Notes under the pieces: generated by a model
Told to the model about the DNA's origin: nothing
Seen by the model: the letters and a program-made list of their open reading frames with translations, nothing else
The model's database searches: none
Shown here: positions 55,628 to 64,000 of the stretch, one piece after another
How the letters are laid out: each line of letters starts with the position of its first letter
Numbering within the stretch: position 1 is the stretch's first letter
Program-made: the position numbers and the translations under genes
Assembly: GCA_019915135.1 (NCBI GenBank)
Contig: JAHLMK010000024.1
Location: 372,001 to 436,000 of the forward strand
Direction of reading: 5' to 3'
From: Strobilurus pachycystidiatus
Taxonomy: Eukaryota; Basidiomycota; Agaricomycetes; Agaricales; Physalacriaceae
DNA: 64,000 bases

Positions 55628-57084
55628 AGCACTTTCTGGTACACGCGAGTGTTCAGCACTACGCGTTGTGAGCGTAGTAACACCCCTGGAGCAGGATCCA
55701 GGGAGACGTGGACGTCGAGAAAGGGCAAATGGACCTTGGAGTGGGTCCATTCCATCCTCATGTTCGGGTGAAGTTTACCGAACTTATCTTGGAAAAGAAG
55801 GACGTCCGTGAGTGAGCCTTTGATGATAGCAAATGTATCATCAATGAAGCGGCCGTAAAACGGTAACATCGAATCGAATTCTTCGATAACAGGATCTTCG
55901 TAGCCAGCAAGGAAGAGGTTCGCGTATGTAGGTGCACAGGCTGTGCCCATCGCTGTACCGATGACTTGTCTGAAGGTCCGGCCGTTAAAAGTCACGAAAT
56001 TGTACTCAAGTACGAGTCTCAGCAGGAGGACGGTGAGTTCCTCGAGTGAAAGTACGGAGAGTTCCATCGCACTGCGTAAGTCTTTGAAATGCATCGGCGA
56101 CACGTCGAGCATAGCGGCAATTTGGCAGATGCCGTCCTCAATAGGGATATTGGGGTACATAGCAACCACATCGCCAGAGACTAACCAGTATTCTGCGTTC
56201 GGTTCGAAACGGACGTCGAGTATACGACGACAGAACGTTTTCGAGTCTGGGAGAATCCAGGGGAACCGAGGGAGCAGCGACTTAAGTCGGCAGTCAACCC
56301 ATGCGGACGCGTTTGCCAACAAAGTGTCAAATGTTGGGACGATAGGTCGCGCAGATAACGGAAGTTTGTGTATCTTGGGTATAACTTTAAGAACCGGGAC
56401 TTTCGAAATATTTTTCTTAATTGGATCCATCAGCCACTTGAACTGCTGCGTGGTGAGCAGAGGTCTAGCGCAGCTGATGATAACGTCCAGGGTGAAGCAA
56501 AGTAAATCGTGGTCGGGGAGTTCTTCCCGGTAGGACGGGTTCAGGAGCAATTTCAGACCGGATTCCATGTACCAATCGCGTGAGACGACGCAGAGGCCGA
56601 GATTTTTGTCTGAGGGAACGGCTATTAGCTCGCTCGACTTCAGAATCTCAAGGAGTTTGGAGAACTCCTTATGGTTGATATTCGGTCGGACGTGTACTGC
56701 TCGACGGTCGAGTACGTGCACCTCAATGAGCTTCTTCATGTTTTCTAGCGCGTGTTCGACGTGGAACAGTAGCCGCTCGCCAGACGCGTCTGGGTTACTA
56801 ATGTGGAACTCCGGTAGATAACGTGGTTGTCCGTTATCAGAGTCCGGGTCCGTTAAGTATGCTGAGCGTTCGAAACGTGAATTCCGTGCAGACACTGAGA
56901 GTCGTAGGCGTCGGATGAAATCATCGACCGAACGGTTCGCCTCACTCGTCGTGGTTAACGATGGGCGAGGGACGAACTTGTAGTTCATAGCTAAAATTCT
57001 CAGTTGCGGCGCCGTGAGCGTCATCGAAGTCAAGTTATGAACGGTCTGATTCAGAATGTGCGTATCATAGAACAAAGTAGACAT
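55628..57084 (-). pseudogene. PLE-B reverse transcriptase, main part (catalytic Asp kept)
   Basis: Same RT as in PLE-A, start 57084. It has DVVAMYPNIP with Asp (C at 56172), GTAMGTACAPTYANLF and FIDDTFAI, so the catalytic centre looks intact. The frame is broken by the KDZ insertion; its C-terminus is at 43763-43259 and holds a stop codon there. Confidence 0.9.
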
Positions 57085-57239
57085 TCGAAGAGTTACGAAA
57101 CGGATGCGCAGTGCAAGCGGAGCTCTAAAGAAAAGAGGTGGGTAAGTCGCTGGGCGGTTACGATGAAACGTGGTGCCAGGACGAACCCAAGTAGAAACAC
57201 GGTGGGGATGTGGCGGGAGCTCTCGAACAAGGGGGAGGG

Positions 57240-58509
57240 CTAGTCTGAGTCCGGATCCTCGTCGGAGGACCCGGCCTTGGCTTTGCCTTTCCCCTTCTTG
57301 TCGGTCTTCGAGTTCGCGGCCTTCTTTCCCTTTCCGCCTCCTTTTCCTTCCCCGGCGGCTTTTCCTCCTTTCTTCGTCGTCTTCGCGTTCGCGTTGCCGC
57401 TTGCGGTCTTTCCTTTCTGCTGTTGACCGGTCTTCTTCGAGGAAGACGACGCGGCCGGTTGCTGGCGGGAGTTTGACGACGAGGAGGTCGAGCTCTTGGG
57501 GTTCGCTTTCTCCTTCGAGTCCTTCTTCTTCGATGGGTTCTCCTGGGCACGAAGTTCGGCCTCTAGAAGGAGAGATCAAAGAGAGATCAGAAGGGCTGTC
57601 ATGCCACAGGGAAGGGAGAGACGTACTGAGCGCGGCAATGCCGGCCTTCAGTTGTTCAGAAACGATGGACTCAATGTCCGCCGTCCCCTTCGTCGTAGCT
57701 GCCTTCTCATTTGCTTCGGCGACTGCGGCTTTCTTGGCCTCAGCGTCGATCATCTGAGCAGTGGCGCGAGCGAGGGCATTGATAATCATTGCGTTGAGTT
57801 CCTCGGTGCACGCCTTGACAACAGTGTCCACAAATGCGTCCCATTTCTTGCTATCGCTCCCGGGCAGGACAGTCCTGCTGTAATCGGTGAGCTTGACGGC
57901 GAGTTGGGTGCCGCGTTTGCAGGCGTTGGCATGCTTCTTCGCGACCGTGAGGTTCGCCTCGTAGACCGCGCGTTGGTAGACAACACCGGCTTGGAGCAGA
58001 GGGAGAAGCGCCTTGTCGAAAGTCTCGCGGTCCGCCGCTACGAGTTCAACGCCTTCGTCTTTAAAGGACTCGGGCCATTTGAACGCGGGGACCTTCAACG
58101 CGCTTAGGACAACCTGGGGGATATTATCGCCCTCGGCTTCCGAGTTAAAACGGTCGAGCAATCGTTGGGCACTGACGAACGTCTTAGCCAAGTCGGAGAA
58201 CCCCATAATGGTGTTCGAGTACGACTGGATGAAGAACGCCATAGCGTCAGGCACCGGATAGTTTACGGGAGGGACCTCCAGAAGGAAGGGTGCCCAACGG
58301 GCGGGCATTGAAGCCACTGTTTGCCCCGAGTTTGCTTTCGCAGAACTCGCCGTAGCGTGCGAGTACGAGGCGGAGGCCACATGGTGGTCTCCGGCAGTAT
58401 TCTCTCGGACACGCTTAAGAGGCCTAGAAGGCGCCTCCGAGTTGTTGGCCGGCGGGTCAACGTCCATCTTGTTGTTGGTGAGAGAGTGCTTGGACATGCT
58501 TGCGAGCAT
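57240..58509 (-). CDS. PLE-B ORF1, spliced
   Basis: Counterpart of PLE-A ORF1 (41072-42341) at offset +16168, with the same 64-bp intron (57563-57626). One CpG change alters Ala to Thr (57825). Product about 401 residues with the same Lys-rich tail. Confidence 0.65.
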
Positions 58510-58865
58510 ACGAAAATATACGGGCGAGTGGATGTGCGAGAGGAAAGACGGAAGCGGTGCGAAGGGTTCGTGGATACGCAAGGCGGGCTCAGACTGCAAG
58601 CAGGCGTACAGGGACGTGCCAGGCGAAGAATCCAGGGCGGAGCGGTTCGGAGGGGGCGTGGATGACGAGCAGAGAGCGTTTGGCAAAAGGCGGGCGCAAA
58701 TTAGGCGGTCGTCGTTCAGGCTGAGCTGGTCGTCGCGTGAGGGGGTCGGTGACGGGGTAAAGGCGGGTACAAGCGATTAAACAGGTTTGTGAACGTTTGG
58801 GCGGGTAAAGCGGCGAGTACGGGCTGACGAGCGCGAGATCTAGCGGGTATGGCGATGAAATGGCG

Positions 58866-58916
58866 GCTGCGACGGTGATCCTCCGTTTCGTCTGTGGTTA
58901 AGACTCATCAGGCAGC
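58866..58916 (-). ncRNA. Type I hammerhead ribozyme (PLE-C)
   Basis: Identical core to the other copies. A nearby CpG change at 58979 lies outside the ribozyme. Confidence 0.9.
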
Positions 58917-59356
58917 GGTCTCCGACCTCAAGATTCACGTTACATAATAGTCCCACGGTCATGGCGACGCGACGCGTCAATGCCAGAGGGTATGTGGTTG
59001 CTATTCTCAGCGGCGGAGCGGGTGCTCGACGGCGCTTGGGAGACTGAGAATAAGATATATCGTTGAGTAGACCGAAAGACACGTCCCTGCTAGGGAAGAC
59101 GCGACCCTGAATCGAATAATACACAAGTTCGCGTTATACGGGTCCGGTTATAGTCCATAAAGAACACCGGTCGTATTAACACTTAGAGGATCAAAACATG
59201 TAGCTCTCGTCAGAGAAGGGGCCGAAACCCATACCACACAGATCAAAAGACTAAGTGAATAGCAAACAGAACAAAATATATAATAGAATAACCGGTTTGC
59301 GTGAGCAACTCAAAGAATTTTTACACGAGAACCAACGACGCGCGCTAGAGAGCAAG

Positions 59357-59382
59357 CGGTGGGGGCCGAAAGGCCCCCACCG
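59357..59382. repeat. 11-bp perfect hairpin in PLE-C 3' region
   Basis: Same hairpin as at 26751-26776. Confidence 0.85.
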
Positions 59383-59426
59383 TGCAGATCTCGGTGCGTG
59401 GAGGCGGTTGAGTGTAAAAAACCGGG

Positions 59427-61388
59427 TCAAACTTCTATTGCAGGTGGATCTTGATTGGCTTCAATAGTTGCACGGTTAACTCTGTTAAGCGTGTCACCCA
59501 GCGACCCTGGTTTCTTGAACGATGCAAGGAAGCGATCCTCGGCTCTTCCCAAGCCGGTCTCGTACCATGCATCTCGAAGTGGGCGCCAAATGGGGGCGAA
59601 ATCTATGTCGTCCCATATTGGATTATGGGTGAGCTTCAACACATATAACCGCTGGTCTGAGGGGGCTCCCACCTCGAGAGGCTTACTGGGAGGTCTCAGC
59701 TTGAGCGCCGTTGGGCGTTCTGCGGCATATGACACGGTTGAGAGAACGTCTCAAAGCCATCGCCCTGGGTATCCTCGCGTTCGAAGACGCTGGCAGAATA
59801 AAGTCCTGATCCTTGCAAAGTCCTCGGCTTTGGAAGAGAGTCGAACGTAGCGAATGAGCTCGCCACGAACCCACAAACGTTTGGAAACGTCTGAGTGGCA
59901 GGATCTCCAGGGGATGTAGAGGTATGCATTGAGCACTTTCTGGTACACGCGAGTGTTCAGCACTACGCGTTGTGAGCGTAGTAACACCCCTGGAGCAGGA
60001 TCCAGGGAGACGTGGACGTCGAGAAAGGGCAAATGGACCTTGGAGTGGGTCCATTCCATCCTCATGTTCGGGTGAAGTTTACCGAACTTATCTTGGAAAA
60101 GAAGGACGTCCGTGAGTGAGCCTTTGATGATAGCAAATGTATCATCAATGAAGCGGCCGTAAAACGGTAACATCGAATCGAATTCTTCGATAACAGGATC
60201 TTCGTAGCCAGCAAGGAAGAGGTTCGCGTATGTAGGTGCACAGGCTGTGCCCATCGCTGTACCGATGACTTGTCTGAAGGTCCGGCCGTTAAAAGTCACG
60301 AAATTGTACTCAAGTACGAGTCTCAGCAGGAGGACGGTGAGTTCCTCGAGTGAAAGTACGGAGAGTTCCATCGCACTGCGTAAGTCTTTGAAATGCATCG
60401 GCGACACGTCGAGCATAGCGGCAATTTGGCAGATGCCGTCCTCAATAGGGATATTGGGGTACATAGCAACCACATTGCCAGAGACTAACCAGTATTCTGC
60501 GTTCGGTTCGAAACGGACGTCGAGTATACGACGACAGAACGTTTTCGAGTCTGGGAGAATCCAGGGGAACCGAGGGAGCAGCGACTTAAGTCGGCAGTCA
60601 ACCCATGCGGACGCGTTTGCCAACAAAGTGTCAAATGTTGGGACGATAGGTCGCGCAGATAACGGAAGTTTGTGTATCTTGGGTATAACTTTAAGAACCG
60701 GGACTTTCGAAATATTTTTCTTAATTGGATCCATCAGCCACTTGAACTGCTGCGTGGTGAGCAGAGGTCTAGCGCAGCTGATGATAACGTCCAGGGTGAA
60801 GCAAAGTAAATCGTGGTCGGGGAGTTCTTCCCGGTAGGACGGGTTCAGGAGCAATTTCAGACCGGATTCCATGTACCAATCGCGTGAGACGACGCAGAGG
60901 CCGAGATTTTTGTCTGAGGGAACGGCTATTAGCTCGCTCGACTTCAGAATCTCAAGGAGTTTGGAGAACTCCTTATGGTTGATATTCGGTCGGACGTGTA
61001 CTGCTCGACGGTCGAGTACGTGCACCTCAATGAGCTTCTTCATGTTTTCTAGCGCGTGTTCGACGTGGAACAGTAGCCGCTCGCCAGACGCGTCTGGGTT
61101 ACTAATGTGGAACTCCGGTAGATAACGTGGTTGTCCGTTATCAGAGTCCGGGTCCGTTAAGTATGCTGAGCGTTCGAAACGTGAATTCCGTGCAGACACT
61201 GAGAGTCGTAGGCGTCGGATGAAATCATCGACCGAACGGTTCGCCTCACTCGTCGTGGTTAACGATGGGCGAGGGACGAACTTGTAGTTCATAGCTAAAA
61301 TTCTCAGTTGCGGCGCCGTGAGCGTCATCGAAGTCAAGTTATGAACGGTCTGATTCAGAATGCGCGTATCATAGAACAAAGTAGACAT
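59427..61388 (-). pseudogene. PLE-C reverse transcriptase with Asp-to-Asn and stop codon
   Basis: The only RT copy here not broken by an insertion; 654 codons from 61388 (MSTLFYDTRILNQ) to 59427. Two lesions: Asn in place of the catalytic Asp before VVAMYPNIP (T at 60476), and TGA for CGA at 59751-59753, ending the protein after 545 residues and removing 108. A further change makes Ser to Leu near 59875. All are CpG transitions. No GIY-YIG endonuclease follows the RT. Confidence 0.9.
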
Positions 61389-61569
61389 TCGAAGAGTTAC
61401 GAAACGGATGCGCAGTGCAAGCGGAGCTCTAAAGAAAAGAGGTGGGTAAGTCGCTGGGCGGTTACGATGAAACGTGGTGCCAGGACGAACCCAAGTAGAA
61501 ACACGGTGGGGATGTGGCGGGAGCTCTCGAACAAGGGGGAGGGCTAGTCTGAGTCCGGATCCTCGTCGG

Positions 61570-62148
61570 CTTTCGGCCCCCACCGCTTGCTCTCTAGCGC
61601 GCGTCGTTGGTTCTCGTGTAAAAATTCTTTGAGTTGCTCACGCAAACCGGTTATTCTATTATATATTTCGTTCTGTTTGCTATTCACTTAGTCTTTTGAT
61701 CTGTGTGGTATGGGTTTCGGCCCCTTCTCTGACGAGAGCTACATGTTTTGATCCTCTAAGTGTTAATACGACCGGTGTTCTTTATGGACTATAACCGGAC
61801 CCGTATAACGCGAACTTGTGTATTATTCGATTCAGGGTCGCGTCTTCCCTAGCAGGGACGTGTCTTTCGGTCTACTCAACGATATATCTTATTCTCAGTC
61901 TCCCAAGCGCCGTCGAGCACCCGCTCCGCCGCTGAGAATAGCAACCACATACCCTCTGGCATCGACGCGTCGCGTCGCCATGACCGTGGGACTATTATGT
62001 AACGTGAATCTTGAGGTCGGAGACCGCTGCCTGATGAGTCTTAACCACAGACGAAACGGAGGATCACCGTCGCAGCCGCCATTTCATCGCCATACCCGCT
62101 AGATCTCGCGCTCGTCAGCCCGTACTCGCCGCTTTACCCGCCCAAACG
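61570..62148 (+). mobile_element. PLE-E: inverted 3' fragment of the Penelope-like element
   Basis: Reverse complement of 26188-26766. It begins at the loop edge of the 11-bp hairpin and ends at the PLE 3' terminus, joined directly to duplicated host DNA. At the site equal to 26667 it keeps the CpG found in PLE-A but lost in B and C, so it derives from an A-like or ancestral copy. Confidence 0.9.
62026..62076 (+). ncRNA. Type I hammerhead ribozyme (PLE-E, inverted)
   Basis: Same ribozyme on the plus strand: GCUGC 62026-62030, CUGAUGA 62031-62037, cleavage after C 62071, GCAGC 62072-62076. Confidence 0.9.
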
Positions 62149-62273
62149 AGCTTGGTCGGGGCGTGCTGGTGGTTGAGCCAAGTGTAAATGGATTTGAAGG
62201 GGTAAAGACGGCTGTAGAATAGATTCAACGCCTCTGGGGACGATGTGTCCATGTCGCTGTTGTCGGTTGCCAT
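62149..62273 (-). pseudogene. Primase small subunit, first-codons fragment
   Basis: Carries the ATG (62273) and about 41 codons of primase (MATDNSDMDTSSPEAL to about HQHAPTK), then ends at the inverted PLE fragment. It is a by-product of the duplication; the complete gene is at 22235-23750. Confidence 0.9.
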
Positions 62274-62467
62274 GATGGTGATGGTAAAGGGCAGAGTCTC
62301 AGTCTGGGGACGCGATTCAAATGTGACACTGACACGGTACGTAACAGAACGTGATCAGCGTGCCTGAGTTAGGCTACACCGTACACGATTGGGTTGGTGC
62401 ACGGAGTGGTCTTCATTTGCTACCACCACCTCGCTCAACTCGCCCGCCTCCGTGCTCGCCCTTGATC

Positions 62468-64000
62468 ATGGCGTCAAATGATCCGCGAGACCCTTATTTA
62501 CCCCAATCTCCACCGCCTGCTGCAGTCGCCGACAGCAGGCGGGCCAGCTCGCCCCGGGACATCCAGGATTTTCCCGCCAGCCCGCCGAGATGGACCAGCC
62601 CTTTCCAAGGCAACCGACACCCCTTTACGTCTCTGGAAGGCGACTCTCGCCGCGTAAGCCAAGTTCCCCTCGCGCCGACAGACGACAGACGAGACTCGGA
62701 TGCAACTCTCAGCAACGAACCTTACGACAAGTACACAATGTCTTCCTACCAACATCCCTACGACATTCCACCCCCCGCCAACGCCTATGGTACCCAACCT
62801 CCAATGCCAGCCGACGCACCCCGGCCGCGCCCCCGCCGGAGCGTCAGTTTCGCCCAAAAGCCCGATGTTCTGGAAGCCATTCCCGACGAGGACGATTACG
62901 ATCCCGAGGCAGAGCGAGCACAGAAACGGCGGGGAATACCCTCGCAGATGCTCGACCTACACAGCTTGAACCAGAGGACCAGTCCCAGCGACGAGGGAGA
63001 CGATGATAAATACACCTCTGGCAACTCTAACGATCGCCCACTGGTCCGACGGCCGGGATGGAACAGAAAAGACTCTGAATTTTCCAACATTTCCAACAGC
63101 TCGGATTTACTAGACCCAGATGACCCTCGCGTGACTGGCGTCCATGCTGAACATCTCGAGGATCCCAGAGACATAGAGAAGAACATGCTTCGCCAAATGG
63201 ACTATCGAAGTCGCCGAAAGCACTTGATGCGTGTGAAAATCGAGTTCAACGTTACCTGTATGTACCTCCCGCAAAGGCGTCTACGTTGATTATTGAGCAT
63301 CTTGCTAGCGATGCTGAATCGACAGGAATTCTTGATCAAGCTTGCTCGTGCTCTCATGACCTTTGGCGCACCATCCCACAGGATCGAATCTCAACTGGTC
63401 GCTGCCGCTCGCATTCTCGAAGTCGAAGCCGAGTTTATTCACTTGCCTGGTGTTATAATCTGTTCGTTCGGAGATCAAGAACTGGGCTGCTCTGAGACCC
63501 ACTTCGTGAAGTGCGGCGGCCGCCTGTCGCTTGGTGCCTTACACAAAGTTCATCTGATCTACCGCTCTGTTGTCCACGATGAAATCAGTGCCAAAAAGGC
63601 TACGGAACAGCTTGAAGAGTTGCTCAACGCCGCTCCTATGTATTCTATTGCCTTTCGATGCCTGCTAGCTTTCTCTTTGTCTGCTCTGATATGTCCTTTG
63701 GCGTTCGGCGGATCGTTCGTGGACTTATGGATTGCCGGAACTGGCGCCTTAGCATTGTCGGTTCTGCAGCTATGCGCCACCAAGAGCGCTCTCTATGCCA
63801 ATGTTTTCGAGTACGCATCTTCAGTTCACTCTCAATTCACCTGCTGATTGCACGTATCAGGATCACTGCTGCCATCTTCGTTTCGTTCGCTGCTCGTGGT
63901 CTCAGTAGCATCCGAAGTCAGATATTCTGCTATACAGCTATCTCTTCTTCGAGCATCATTGGCATTCTTCCGGGCTATCTGATTCGTGAGTATCTTCACT
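62468..64000 (+). CDS. ThrE/Prm10-type membrane protein, second copy, runs off the edge
   Basis: Same promoter and coding sequence as 23945-25477: disordered acidic N-terminus, then the ThrE core with RALMTFGAPSHRIESQL and the first membrane segments. No lesion in the visible part. Because the mobile block lies to its left, this copy may continue into an intact 3' end beyond 64000 and be the working gene. Confidence 0.85.

Larger units (their letters stand above)
42625..58792 (-). mobile_element. PLE-B: Penelope-like retroelement, split by KDZ transposon
   Basis: PLE portion 42625-43763 plus 55628-58792, about 4.3 kb, interrupted by the KDZ element. It matches PLE-A at offsets +16438 (3' part) and +16168 (5' part). 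It alone keeps the RT catalytic Asp. Its 5' end joins PLE-C at 58793 head to tail. Confidence 0.9.
58793..61569 (-). mobile_element. PLE-C: 5'-truncated Penelope-like retroelement
   Basis: Uninterrupted 3' region and complete RT, but the 5' end is lost inside the ORF1 tail at 61569, where an inverted PLE fragment begins. It follows PLE-B head to tail. Confidence 0.9.
62148..64000. repeat. Right copy of host direct duplication
   Basis: Matches 23625-25477 at offset 38523 without a mismatch that I noticed. It starts inside primase exon 1 and runs off the window edge. Confidence 0.9.

Noticed and set aside
1..64000. CRISPR arrays, bacterial operons, tRNA or rRNA genes
   Set aside because: The gene structures are fungal with introns; I found no spaced short repeats and no convincing tRNA or rRNA sequence.

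Overview
The window reads as a basidiomycete (mushroom-forming fungus) chromosome segment. Genes are dense, on both strands, and split by many short GT-AG introns of about 50-65 bp. The transposon families seen here (KDZ, endonuclease-less Penelope-like, large Ty3) are typical of Agaricomycetes.

Host block, 1-26186. In order: the 3' part of a Dicer (1-3530, +); a BTB-domain protein (3832-4818, -); an LCL3-type SNase-like nuclease (5440-6602, -); cytosolic Phe-tRNA synthetase alpha (6738-8783, -), divergent from peroxin PEX2 (8892-10362, +); a Zip2/SHOC1-like meiotic protein (10976-14763, -); a secreted DUF1996 protein (14955-16767, +) with a possible decayed relative downstream; ribosome assembly WD40 protein RSA4/Notchless (17863-19793, +); an F-box/LRR-like protein (20111-21936, +); DNA primase small subunit (22235-23750, -); and, divergent from it, a ThrE/Prm10-type membrane protein (23945 onward, +) whose 3' end is cut off at 26186 by mobile DNA.

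Mobile block, 26187-62148 (about 36 kb). The core is a head-to-tail array of three Penelope-like retroelements (PLE-A, -B, -C, sense on the minus strand, about 4.3 kb each when complete) plus an inverted 3' fragment (PLE-E). Each 3' region carries a hammerhead ribozyme, and A, B and C carry an 11-bp hairpin. PLE-A was split by a 12.1-kb Ty3-type LTR retrotransposon (27345-39474; 1679-bp LTRs; gag, pro and pol apparently joined by two -1 frameshifts; a spliced antisense gene near its 3' LTR), which itself received a poly(A)-tailed retroposon (30067-30829). PLE-B was split by an 11.86-kb KDZ DNA transposon (43764-55620; matching inverted ends; a KDZ transposase and four further genes, one with a Gly-Trp rich tail). 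Every difference I found between the PLE copies is a transition at a CpG, and these changes include the RT catalytic Asp and a stop codon. No intact PLE is present.

Right flank, 62148-64000. This repeats the host sequence from primase exon 1 through the Prm10-like gene with no difference that I saw. The 36-kb block is therefore bracketed by a direct host duplication of probably about 2.56 kb, with primase intact on the left and a possibly intact Prm10-like gene on the right. A haplotype-merging assembly artefact is the main alternative.
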